From positions 1,359-61,902 of the forward strand of contig FLMG01002824.1 in NCBI GenBank assembly GCA_900088475.1: DNA of 60,544 nt, read 5' to 3'. The number at the start of each line of letters is the position of its first letter. Position 1 is the first letter of the stretch. This stretch comes from Hyphochytrium catenoides. Lineage: Eukaryota > Sar > Hyphochytriomycetes > Hyphochytriales > Hyphochytriaceae. Below, in pieces: positions 47,184-56,903 of this stretch. The notes below the pieces were generated by a model. The model saw only the letters and a program-made list of their open reading frames with translations. It did no database searches and was not told the DNA's origin. The position numbers were made by a program, and so were the translations under genes.

Positions 47184-49715
47184 AGTGAGACCATCAGGGA
47201 TCATCAAACAGAGCTGCACAGGGGCATTGTTAAACACAGGCAGCAAGACTGGGAGATGCAAGGACGAGAAGCGTTTAGCTTTTAAAGTGAGAGAGAGAGA
47301 GGTGAAGCCAAGATTCTGTTCCCTGACTTGTGAGCATTCCATAGCTTCTCTCTGGTCGAAGAGTGGAAGACTTGCACGTCCTCTTCCTCTCTCAGAGGAG
47401 ACCGCTAAGGATAGATTCGAGGCGGGAGAGAAAGAAGAGAGCCGTCCAGTGGAAGGCAAAAATTAGATCTTGGGGCAGGAGAAGGGATGAATGGAGAGAC
47501 AACCGAAATCAGACAATTCTCAAGGAAAGAGAGAGAGAGAGAGAGAGAGAACATGAGGCTGAAAGAGAGGGCCCAGAGACCACAGGACATGCAGATGGGA
47601 GAGAGATGACGCTACGTTTAGGTGAAAAGGAATGAAGCGCAAGAAACATGAGAGACGGCGAACTGCAGATAGGAGGAAAAGTGAGAGCGAGACAGAGAGA
47701 GAGAGAGTTAGAAAGGAGAGACGAGACCACTCGCTTAAAAGGAAGAGGTGATAAAGCAGAAGGAGCGAGCCCACCTCAGGCTCGAGGCCAAGGTTGTAGA
47801 CGTCACTCGCGTCAGCCAGACGAACCTCGTACAGCGCTAAAGAAAGTGTGAGACACGATAGCGGAGAGTTGATGTCAGTGAGAGAGAGAGGGAAAGAGAG
47901 AAGAGGCAGAGGACCGTAAAGAGAGAGAGAAAGTGCAATGGGACGAGGCCGTCGTGGAGGTGCCGGGAGAGAAACATTTGAGGGAGACAGAAGAGGGAGA
48001 AGAGATAAGTGACAGAACTCTGGCCATGCAGAGCAGAGAAGAAAGCCAGAGAAGGAGTCAGCAGAAGCCCATCAAACTACCTCGTTTGACTGGACTCTTG
48101 TGCGGAGTTTTGCCTTCTTTCATCTGCGCCTCTGCTTTCTTGTTCCTTGCATTTAGCCGCTGGTCAGGAAGGGATCAGGGGAGAGAGTGCTAAGACGCTA
48201 TAATCAAGTGGGTTACCAAGTGGGGGAGAGAAAGAGAGGGGAGAGGGAGAGCGAGAGAGAAAGAGAGAGATGAAGAACCGCCGAGGGCGGGAGAAGAGAT
48301 AGGAGAGAGAAGCGAGGGAGACTAACGGAGACTGCCAATGGAGGAGAGTAACGCAGAACGACAGCAGCTTGACCAAAAGGGAGAGTCGAAGGAAGGGTAC
48401 AGAGTGTCACTTAGAGCGAAAGAAAGAGGCAGTTAAAGGAGAGTGAGAACCAAACCTTCACGTTCCTCGCCCAGGCTGCCGCGGCGTGCACTATCTCTCT
48501 CTCTCCTCGTTCTGTCCTCCGCTGTGATGTCCTGCTATCTCCTCCTCTCTCTCTTTTTGCCCTTGAGAGCGGAGAGTCGGAACCCACTTCATGAGAGAGA
48601 GACGAGGGACCAACGTTCCTTGAGACAGCACGATAAGAGGGAGAAGAGAGAGAGAAAGGACCTTCTTCTCTCCTGTCATAATCTTTCAGGTCTTTCTGAA
48701 ATCCTCTCTGCTGTGCTTTACTCAGCGATCGCACAGCCTCTTCCGCCCGTTCTACTGCCTTCTCCATCTCCCACTGCTGGGTGGTTAGAAGGTAGTGAAG
48801 ATCAGGGCCTGTTCTCTCTTCTTTTTCTCTCTCGTCATCTTTCTCTTCCTCCTTCTTTTCTTCGGAATCCTCCAGGTGTCTTTTGCTCTTCCTGGCAGTA
48901 GGAGGGAGGACAAAAGAAGACGGAGTGGTGCTCTTTCTCGCAGTAGATTGGGCTATTTCAGCAGGAAGAAGTGGAGGTCCGAGAGAAGAGAGACTATGGT
49001 CGTCGTCTTCTCTCTTCTCCAGTCGGTCTTCTCTTTCTCTGTCCTCTTTCTCTCCTTCTGTGGCGTGTCCTCTGGGAGGAGTCCTGTCCTTGTCATCGTT
49101 CACTTCTCTCTTTCTTTTCACTGGCTCCGTCGCTTCTCCTTGTCCTACACGGCTCATAGTCTTTCCTCTTTCTTCTGTCTCTATTCTTCTCTGTTCTCCA
49201 CCTTCTCTCCCTTTACTCTTCCCACTTCCTCCTCTTTCCAAAGTGGATTTCCTCTCTCCTTCCTTTTTCAGGCGTGCCCGGCTGGGAGGTCTTTCTTCAG
49301 AAGAGAGAGAGCACGAAGAAGAAAGAGAGAGAGATTCTCCTCCTTCTCCATCTCCATTCTGGTTATTCCTTTCTTCTTTAATCGTCTTCTGCCTGTCAGC
49401 ACTCTGTACAGCTTCGGCTGTCTTTATTGGGATAACCTCGGGCTGAGGCGGAGGAGAGAGGAGAGGAAGAGACTCTCCCTCGTTTGATGGAGGAGAAGAA
49501 GAAGTAGCAGAAGAGAGAGAGAGAGGTTGGCTGCCGTCTCTCTCTTCTTTCTTCAGCTCTGTAAGGCTGGAGGAAGAGAGGGAATTGGGGAGAATGACAG
49601 ATTCCGCTGGTCTCTCCTCCTGACTATGGGGCACCCTCTCCAGTACCTCCTTTCTCTCTCCCTCCTGAGCTGTGAGAGAAGAGCGAGTGCTCTCAATCTT
49701 CCCCTCTTCACTCAT
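33451..49715 (-). CDS. Very large EML/EMAP-type WD40 protein fused to an IQ-motif array
   Basis: The first exon (49715-48456, ATG preceded by a GA tract) encodes 420 disordered, charged residues. Across about 47.8-40.4 kb, exons carry EML-type atypical propeller pieces: ALSHDRRTIASAE, HIIVWDAVTKTVIKRF, ISLSFSPDGDLLATL, LALTSEGSLLAVGGADG, VQALKFSPDGRLLAVA, LQFDWSEDSAIL...EVLYWEA (the EML signature LxWSxDSxxLxxxxxxxEVLYW), HTWTMALGWPVQGLFG and a last SSMILWRYVV. Unclassified exons follow (40.1-38.8 kb). From 38.6 kb come at least eleven IQ-like motifs, for example IQRMWRGKRARKR, IQRVYRGHRGRRR, IQRLYRGHRERKK, VQRCFRGWRVRR and IQRIARGRAARRR, with a long Glu/Arg coil in exon 35935-34767. The last exon (33677-33451) has a WW-like WYQDEKSRTAYYF. 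Junctions agree in phase, including 38.78 to 38.60 kb. Probable microtubule protein binding calmodulin-like light chains. Confidence 0.68.
37065..37109. repeat. (CT)n microsatellite in an intron of the EML-IQ gene
   Basis: Pure CT on the plus strand. The host gene is on the minus strand, so its transcript would carry GA here, against the more common intron polarity in this gene. Confidence 0.9.
39830..39950. repeat. (GA)n microsatellite in an intron of the EML-IQ gene
   Basis: GA units with GGGA interruptions on the plus strand, so CU in the minus-strand transcript. Confidence 0.9.
42102..42150. repeat. (CT)n microsatellite in an intron of the EML-IQ gene
   Basis: Pure CT run on the plus strand. 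Confidence 0.9.
46232..46266. other. Assembly gap (35 N) inside a GA repeat
   Basis: A run of N flanked on both sides by GA repeats, in a probable intron of the EML-IQ gene. The gap is probably a collapsed microsatellite. Confidence 0.95.
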
Positions 49716-49716
49716 C

Positions 49717-49752
<36 letters not shown>

Positions 49753-51330
49753 CCTCTCACAGGAAAGAGAAGTAGAGGCAGCTAAGGTGCCTGCACGTCT
49801 CGTCCTCCTCCTCCCATTTGGACGCCTTCTGTGACCTTACGCTTTAAACGTGGTAACCCCCATCCTCTCTTCTCACACTGTCAACCTCTCTCCCTCTTTG
49901 TCTCTTTCTCTCTCCCTCCCTCCCTCTCTCCCTCTCGCTCTCTCTCTCTTTCTCCGTTCTCTCTCTCTTCTCCCTTTCTCTTCCTCTCTCTCTTGCTCTC
50001 TTGCTTACAATGGAGGGACAATATTGGGCGGTGCTGTTCCTCTTCCTAGGTCACATTCCTCTGGGCGGATGAACAGATAATGTAAAAGTGGTGCTGTCTC
50101 TCTTTTCTCATTCTCTTTCTCCTCTCTCTTCCGTCCATCTTCTCTGCGCTTCATGCCTCTCTTCTTCACAGCTCTTTCGGATTACCTTGATACCTAACCC
50201 GAGCGCGAGAGAGAGAGAGAGTGAAAGAAGCGTTGACAGGAAGAGAGATTAAGACACCTTGCTCAGAGGACCCTCTCGAGAAAGGGAGCCAATCGAGGAA
50301 GAGGGTGGAGCCAGGCAATTTCTTGGACAGTGATTACTGTCACGGACGAAGAGAGAGAGAGAGAGAGAAAAGAGAGAGAGAGAGAGAGGAAGAGAAAGAG
50401 CGAGAGAGAGGAAGAGAGCGAGAGAGCGAGAAGAGGGGCATAAGAAGAAGGTAAAGGCTGTGTCGGTTCACTACCTAATCTATTCCCGATAAAGCTCTAT
50501 GAAGCTGCTCTCATACTAAATATCAGCGATTTGCATTCCTAATTGATCTTCAAGCTCCTCGCTTTCCTCCCTCATCTTCTCTCCTCGTTCCTCCTCCTCC
50601 CTCCTCCTCCCTCTGCTCCTTCCTCCGTCCTCTGCTCCATCCTCCTCCTTCCTCTTGCCGCTGACTCTCTCTGTCCCTCTCCTCCTCCCTTTCTCCTGAT
50701 CGTCCTCCTACACGTAGGAGCCCATCTACTTCACTGCTCGCCTTCCTCCAACCGTCATTCGTTTTGGGGTTCTTGTTAGTCTCTCTCTTTTACTGCTAAA
50801 GGCGCAGGAAGATCCTCGAGCTGACTGCCATGACCACCAGCCTGCATCCTGATGATTCTAGCAGTAAGATCCTGACTGCCATGACCACCATCTGCATCCT
50901 CCTGAAGACTTTACGGAGCAACAACAGGCTTTTGCCTAAGCAGGTGGAATGAGAACGGGTAGAAGTATGATGGCAAAATCAGGCACAATCTTTATCGCTA
51001 ACAACGACAATCACAATAGCCACCAAAGAGGTTTATGCAGAAGAGGAGTCTACGTTGTTACTGTTTGTTGATTTGTTCGAGGCGGAGTGTCGCACTATTA
51101 GCAAATAAATCACCACTTACTTCCCGACGAACGGACTGACAGCTCAGAGCTCGCGGGTTGCTCGGTGTGTGACTACAAGGCACTGCTGCGCACTGCTGTC
51201 GTGCTTACCAGGTAAGTAAGAGAAGCGGTGAGTAGGGAGGTGGCGGTGACTGAGGTCTATCCCTTCTTCCGAGCAGCAAAGAAGACTGAGAAAGAGAGGC
51301 TCTCGCTCGTGGTTTCCCGGTGATGTCATC
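49716..51330. other. Divergent intergenic region with CT/GA tracts
   Basis: It lies between the EML-IQ start (-) and the NLR-like gene start (+). It holds CT tracts at 49716-49755 and 49880-50000, a GA tract at about 50350-50430 (the last long one before 59 kb), CTCCTCCTC-rich DNA at 50560-50710 and a direct duplication (50821-50900). CAG followed by GTAAGTAAG at about 51210 is a good splice-donor match and may belong to a 5' UTR intron of the NLR-like gene. Confidence 0.5.
50821..50900. repeat. Short direct duplication upstream of the NLR-like gene
   Basis: CTGACTGCCATGACCACCA followed by CTGCATCCT occurs at 50821 and again at 50872, a 51-base period with few differences. Confidence 0.7.
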
Positions 51331-54300
51331 ATGATGGAAGCAAGCAGTGAGCCAGACTCTGGTTCCCCGACCACGGAGCAGTCTCGCCTATTGCAGGCAC
51401 GAGCATCGAGCAAAACATCGAGTACTATCATGGGAACAGTACGCCAGTACTGCTCCTCCTATCGACAAGTCATGCCAACAGCCACGCTAGATGAGGCACA
51501 GGAGGAGCAGTCTTCTGCTAACTACGGCTCCTCATCGCCGACGATGCAGAAGCAACATCGAATGTCCTTCCTCTCGTCTCACTGCGCTTTAGAGGCCCTG
51601 AAGGGATCTCGCACGGTCTGGACTGATCCTGCTTTCGATCTCCGGCATCCCTCTGGCACCATTAGAGTCTTCCTATCCTCTACCTTTACAGATACTGTGA
51701 TGGAGAGAAACAAGATAATTCAAGTTGTCGCCCCAAAGCTCCAGGAGTACGGAGATGGTAAGGGTATACGAGTACAGTTAGTAGAAATGAGATGGGGGAT
51801 TCAAGATATGGCCACCAACAGCCATCTTACGTGGGACATCTGTCGCGAGGAGCTCCAGCGTTGCATCGACATCTCGATGGGAATCTTCTTTGTCAGTCTG
51901 GTATCAGAGAAGTATGGATGGCGGCCTATACCACGAAGCATATCAGAGGGCAATTGGAACATTATTCAGTCAAAGTCGATGAGCGCTCTCTTCTCCTCCT
52001 CCCCCTCATTGTCATCGGATTCTCAACCTATTCCTTCATCAAGCTCTCTGGGTGAGGAGTATCAACAACGATTCCAAGATCTTCATCAACTTTATGCGAA
52101 AGACGAGAACTGCATTCCCCCTGTTTGGACGCTGAAGCCGCTCGTTTCTCCCGAAGACAAAGCTCGTTATTATGGTTTGAGTGAGCCGTGTCGGCGTTAT
52201 CTTGCTCTTTGTGTTCCGGACTGGGACATTAACCAGAGCGTCACACATTGGGAAACGAATATGGCGCTTCAGACTCGTGAGCGCGACCGTATCCTCTGGA
52301 TTCGTCGAGTGTTCAACGATTTTAGCGAGTGGTCGTGTAACCCCAAGTGCCGAGACTTCGTCGACTTTACCCCGGTCAATGCCCCAGATCTAGAGGCCAG
52401 AGAGTGGCTCAGGCATGTTTTGCACAAGGATCTTGCGGCAGGAGCTGGCCATATCATCGAGTTACAAGCGTCTCTGGTAAGGATGGTGGTAAAGAGGAAG
52501 GCTCGTCCAGAAAACAGTGGCAGAGCCCTGGTAGAAGAAGACGAAGTGGAAGCGTTTACACCTTCAGAGTCGTATCTCAACCAACTTTGCGATTGCTTGC
52601 TAAAGCGGCTGAAGGAAGAAGTAAATAGCGCCGCGGTAATTTTACACGACTGGAAGTTATCGGCGGCGGCCATGGGGTTCAATGAGCCGGACGTGATGAT
52701 GAAGGAATGTTTGCACCACATTGCTTGGGCTAAGCAGAAGCAGCAGTCCTTCTTCGGAAGACAAGCTCTCCTGGAGCAAATCGTCTCCTCCGTACAACGA
52801 CAGTTGGCTCAGAGCTACGAATTGGAAGAAGGTTTCAGCTCCACAGAACATTGCCATCTGCTGTTCTCTTACCGCACCCTTGTTCAAGGATGCAGTCTCT
52901 GCAGGGCTCTTGAGAAGTATGGTGGAGAAAGCGGAGGAGGAGCAGACGAGGAATGCGAAGAGTATGGTTGTCGAGTTTGTGCTTTGAGCTTTAGCGCTTG
53001 CCCCACCTGTCAGGCCAAACTGACGGTCAGGAAAGGTACACCACCCGTAAAGGTAATGAAGTTGAGCTCCGCCTTCCATCATCCTGCACACGAACACCCT
53101 CTTACATCAGAGCTAGCAAAAGGTCAAGCACGTCGATGCGATATTTGCGACAAAGGAACCGCGGACACGGCGTGTTGGTATCAATGCCGACAATGCGGCT
53201 TTGATCTCTGTGACAAGTGCATGGATGCAAAGCCTTACGTGAAAGAGAAGGTCTCTGAAAGTGGCTACGTGTTCCCTTCTCGTTTCTTAGTCCTAGTTGG
53301 CGGATCGGGAAGCGGGAAATCAGCCTTATTATCAATGGTGGGGAAGGCTTTATCGGAAGCTTTGGACAATGAGAGCACCTGGATTATTTTTCGCTTCTGT
53401 GGAACAAGTGCGCTGAGTAAGACACGACATGATGTTATCAGGTCCATCGTCCAGCAGCTGGCGGCGATACTTGGGGAGACGGCACCTCTTCCTACTACAT
53501 ATGGAAGCCTGGTCACAGTCTTCTACACCCTCTTGACAAAGATCCCGCAGGATCGGACGCTTATCGTCGTCATGGACAGTCTTGATCAGCTGGCTGACTC
53601 GGGAGAAGCGGGGATCAACGAGCTTCAGTTCCTGCCTGTTAATTGCTGTCCCTCAAACGTATTCTTCCTTCTCTCCTGCCTGTCGGACCACGAGAAGGGT
53701 GGCGTTGGCTACGAACAAGGCCTTCGTCAGCTAGGAATACCCACAGTAACAGTTTGTCCACTGGATGAGACCGACGGATGCGCGATCTTAACTGGGATGT
53801 TACAATATGCTCAGCGGCAAGTGCTCAACGAGGGACTTCTGACCGCTATGATGTCATCTGCTCGGGATGGCAGCAGTACTCCACTCTTACTGCACTTGAT
53901 TGTCGTCATATCCAAGAAATTTGCCTCTTATGACCTGATACCTACGACCTCGTTTACAAAAGGAGTCAAGGAGGCCGTTGCTTTCATCTTGGACGATCTG
54001 GAGTTAAATATGGGCAAACGTCTTGTTTCCCACACTCTCTCTTACGTGACCTTTTCCCGCTTCGGAGTGTCAGAAGATGAGCTACTCGACCTTCTGACGC
54101 TGGATGACGAAGTCTTGAAAGAGACCTTTCAGTACTGGGTCCCACCTATCCATCGCATGCCGCAGCTTCCACTATTTCGTCTCTTGCAGTCATTGGGCGA
54201 TCTCATCGTCGTAATGAAGGGGAATTGTATTCAATGGCATCATCGCCAGATCTTGGAGTGCGCTAAAGAAAGGTACATAGACTTGGAGATTCGGACACGG

Positions 54301-56577
54301 AAACGTCTGTCGGATTACTTTACCAATGCGGTGGGTGTCACCCTGCGGGAAAGTAGGCTTGTTAAGCCCCAGATGCTGTTTAAGGACGGAGATCATCGAC
54401 AACCTAATTTGAGGCGCTGCCATGAAGGTGGATACCAGCTCACGAAGTTGCTACTCAAGGCAATTGGAAAACCCATGCAACAAGTTCTGCACGAGCCACA
54501 GCTACCAGAAGCCACTATTACTAAAGATGGCTGTCGTGGTGGCGAGAAGCAAGAAGAAGTATGCGCACTGGAAGCGTCAACTAAGCTTGTTCAAGAGCTT
54601 TGTACGCTTGAAGCAGTTGAGGCTCGAGCAAAAATGAAAGACGACGAGCTATTTCTGGCCGTCTCATCATTGATAGCTGTCCAAAATTTTCTTCGGTCGT
54701 CTGTTGATTGCCAATCTTCTACCCCCCACGGTGAAAATGCGGTGCTGGAGCTCACGAAGTCGGCAACAGATTTCCTCTATTGGATACGGCAAAGTGGTCA
54801 TTTGTTGAAAAGAAACTCGTCAATGCTGTTTGCCTCGGCAATTACTCAGCCATGTAGTCTGTCTCTAGTACACGACATGGCAACTGCTGCGTTCAGAGAT
54901 CGGTCTTCTGGGAACTTTGGCCGAATCTGGTGTCGGATCTTGCCAGTCGTGAGAAGCTTTGACAAGTGCATGTTCAAGCTGGAAGGCCATACGGCTGATG
55001 CTACAGGTGTTGCCATCACCGCTGACGGCCAGTTGGCGGTGTCTGCGTCTTCAGACACTACCATTCGAGTGTGGCGTTTGCATTCGGGAATCTGCGAGAA
55101 GACCATGACAGGCCATAGCGCACCTATAACCAGCGTGACTGTGACAGAGGACTGCAGGAAGGTGGTATCTGCCTCCTACGACAGAACCATTGGCGTGTGG
55201 GATCTCAATACGGGCTTCTGTCAGGGCAGACTTCGAGGACATACCTCGACAGTGACCAGCGTCGTAGCCTCTTCTGTGAATCAGAGCTGTCTAGTTCTGC
55301 TCTCTGGGTCCAGGGATAAGACACTGAGAGTTTGGCATCTCCCAGCTGGCACCGACGACTATTCAGATGAGCGCAGTATCGTGCTAGAGGGGCACGCTGG
55401 TGGCGTCTTGACTGTCGCACTGACTCCAGATGGCAGGAGAGCCATCTCAGGATCAGAGGACATGACGATTCGTCTTTGGTACATTGCTGACGGCGGCCGA
55501 GTATGTCAGGGCGTGCTCGCTGCCCACTGTGACGCTGTATCTACTGTCATCGCCACTGCAGATGGGAGAAAGATCGTGTCTGGGTCCGCGGATAAGACTC
55601 TTCGAATATGGGATATCGGAACAGGAGTCTGTGAGAGGACTGTTGACTGCAGCTCCTCTGGCGATGAGATCCGCAGCGTTGCAGTGACGGCAGATGGCCT
55701 GCGAGCCATCGTTGGATTTGACTGGAAGACTGCGTCAATTTGGAACTTGCAGACTTCATCTTGTGAACAGTTGCTTGAAGGCCATTCAGCTTCGATAACA
55801 TGTGTCGCTATTGCTCCAAATGGGTGGCATGGAGTATCCGCATCAGAGGACACCACAGTCCGCGTCTGGAATTTGCGTTACTCCGAGTCTGTTGCTCACA
55901 CAGGTGCACGCGATGATGATGAGGTAAAAGAAGAAGAAAGAGCAGGGCAAGAAGAGGAGGGTCATACACTTTGGGTAAGCTGCGTCGCACTGACAACCGA
56001 TGACAGGAAAGTCATATCCGGATCTTATGATACCACAATTCGAGTCTGGGACATCGAGACGGGTGAGTGTGAAAGAACTCTGGAGGGCCACTTGCGTACT
56101 GTCAGTACCATCGTCATAACCCCGGATGGAACCCGTCTACTCTCAGGATCGATTGACAAGACTATCCGCCTTTGGGATCTTTCTTCTGGTGAATGCATCG
56201 ACGAAACAAGGCTTCCGAAAGCCCCTGCTACTGAGAATTCGTCCTCAAATTCAACAGCGTCCTCTGAAGCTCGTATCCAGAGTCTCGCCTTGACCGCCGA
56301 CGGCAGAACCTTAGTAGTCGGATCGGGATGCGGTGGGGTGTTCCTCTGTCGTCTGTCGCCTACATCTGGAAAAATAGAGGAACAGAAGACGATGGGTACC
56401 CACTCCGACGCTGTGACGAGCGTGTACGTCTTGCCAAATGGGGGCAAGGCCGTCTCTGGATCGCACGATAACACTATTCGTGTCTGGAGCCTTCAGAGTG
56501 AACAGTGCGAGGAGCAAACGCTTGTGGCACATGATGACGTCGTGAGTGACGTTCTTCTCATAAAAGCAGGAAACTAG
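51331..56577 (+). CDS. NLR-like DUF4062 - Cys-rich fingers - NACHT - WD40 protein, intronless
   Basis: A 1748-residue open frame with no introns. Residues about 105-210 form a DUF4062 domain like that of NWD1, NPHP3 and related proteins (GTIRVFLSSTFTDTVMERN, VEMRWGI, CREELQRCIDIS, SEKYGWRP). Residues about 520-566 are Cys-rich (CSLC, CRVC, CPTC). Residues about 601-634 form a second finger (CDIC, CRQCGFDLCDKC), like ZZ or C1-type. A STAND/NACHT NTPase follows, with Walker A GGSGSGKS (657-664) and Walker B LIVVMDSLDQL (D749, D752). From about residue 1214, WD40 repeats with GH...SGSxDxTIRVWD patterns run to the end. NACHT-WD40 proteins usually oligomerise on ligand binding and signal in defence, death or complex assembly; this role is inferred. 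The frame stops within blade 12, and the next feature continues the domain in another frame. Confidence 0.88.
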   Translation: MMEASSEPDSGSPTTEQSRLLQARASSKTSSTIMGTVRQYCSSYRQVMPTATLDEAQEEQSSANYGSSSPTMQKQHRMSFLSSHCALEALKGSRTVWTDPAFDLRHPSGTIRVFLSSTFTDTVMERNKIIQVVAPKLQEYGDGKGIRVQLVEMRWGIQDMATNSHLTWDICREELQRCIDISMGIFFVSLVSEKYGWRPIPRSISEGNWNIIQSKSMSALFSSSPSLSSDSQPIPSSSSLGEEYQQRFQDLHQLYAKDENCIPPVWTLKPLVSPEDKARYYGLSEPCRRYLALCVPDWDINQSVTHWETNMALQTRERDRILWIRRVFNDFSEWSCNPKCRDFVDFTPVNAPDLEAREWLRHVLHKDLAAGAGHIIELQASLVRMVVKRKARPENSGRALVEEDEVEAFTPSESYLNQLCDCLLKRLKEEVNSAAVILHDWKLSAAAMGFNEPDVMMKECLHHIAWAKQKQQSFFGRQALLEQIVSSVQRQLAQSYELEEGFSSTEHCHLLFSYRTLVQGCSLCRALEKYGGESGGGADEECEEYGCRVCALSFSACPTCQAKLTVRKGTPPVKVMKLSSAFHHPAHEHPLTSELAKGQARRCDICDKGTADTACWYQCRQCGFDLCDKCMDAKPYVKEKVSESGYVFPSRFLVLVGGSGSGKSALLSMVGKALSEALDNESTWIIFRFCGTSALSKTRHDVIRSIVQQLAAILGETAPLPTTYGSLVTVFYTLLTKIPQDRTLIVVMDSLDQLADSGEAGINELQFLPVNCCPSNVFFLLSCLSDHEKGGVGYEQGLRQLGIPTVTVCPLDETDGCAILTGMLQYAQRQVLNEGLLTAMMSSARDGSSTPLLLHLIVVISKKFASYDLIPTTSFTKGVKEAVAFILDDLELNMGKRLVSHTLSYVTFSRFGVSEDELLDLLTLDDEVLKETFQYWVPPIHRMPQLPLFRLLQSLGDLIVVMKGNCIQWHHRQILECAKERYIDLEIRTRKRLSDYFTNAVGVTLRESRLVKPQMLFKDGDHRQPNLRRCHEGGYQLTKLLLKAIGKPMQQVLHEPQLPEATITKDGCRGGEKQEEVCALEASTKLVQELCTLEAVEARAKMKDDELFLAVSSLIAVQNFLRSSVDCQSSTPHGENAVLELTKSATDFLYWIRQSGHLLKRNSSMLFASAITQPCSLSLVHDMATAAFRDRSSGNFGRIWCRILPVVRSFDKCMFKLEGHTADATGVAITADGQLAVSASSDTTIRVWRLHSGICEKTMTGHSAPITSVTVTEDCRKVVSASYDRTIGVWDLNTGFCQGRLRGHTSTVTSVVASSVNQSCLVLLSGSRDKTLRVWHLPAGTDDYSDERSIVLEGHAGGVLTVALTPDGRRAISGSEDMTIRLWYIADGGRVCQGVLAAHCDAVSTVIATADGRKIVSGSADKTLRIWDIGTGVCERTVDCSSSGDEIRSVAVTADGLRAIVGFDWKTASIWNLQTSSCEQLLEGHSASITCVAIAPNGWHGVSASEDTTVRVWNLRYSESVAHTGARDDDEVKEEERAGQEEEGHTLWVSCVALTTDDRKVISGSYDTTIRVWDIETGECERTLEGHLRTVSTIVITPDGTRLLSGSIDKTIRLWDLSSGECIDETRLPKAPATENSSSNSTASSEARIQSLALTADGRTLVVGSGCGGVFLCRLSPTSGKIEEQKTMGTHSDAVTSVYVLPNGGKAVSGSHDNTIRVWSLQSEQCEEQTLVAHDDVVSDVLLIKAGN

Positions 56578-56903
56578 TAATATCAAGCTCGTGGGATAGC
56601 ACCATTCGGATTTGGGACGTGGCATCCGGAGTTTGCCAAGGGATATATCGAGGACATTCTGGCCGAGTAATGAGTCTGGTCCTGAGCAACGATGGAGCTA
56701 AGATGGCTTCTGCCTCTGAAGACCGAACTGTCAAGATATGGGATCTACCTTCAGGGCAATGTGAGGTCACTTTAGAGGGCGATAGCTCTGCAGTGATGTG
56801 CGTAGCATTCGCTCACAAGTTCTCTTGCGAAGGCAGTCTAGAACATAGGAAGCTTGTGTCCGGGTCGCAGGACAACACGGTCCGGATATGGCAACTTACT
56901 TGA
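56578..56903 (+). pseudogene. Out-of-frame C-terminal continuation of the WD40 domain
   Basis: Directly after the TAG of the NLR-like gene, a second frame reads KLVISSSWDSTIRIWDVASG, then GHSGRVMSLVLSNDGAKMAS, RTVKIWDLPSG, KLVSGSQDNTVRIWQLT and stop. This completes blade 12 and adds blades 13 and 14. One missing base in the A run of GCAGGAAACTAG (about 56567-56578) would account for the shift. Short introns of about 30 bases could be drawn, but they do not restore a good blade. It may be a sequencing or assembly error, or a real truncating mutation. Confidence 0.75.

Noticed and set aside
56547-56580. A 28-34 base intron explaining the break in the NLR-like gene
   Set aside because: All versions I tried either leave the wrong frame or delete part of a conserved blade. 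No other intron exists in this gene.
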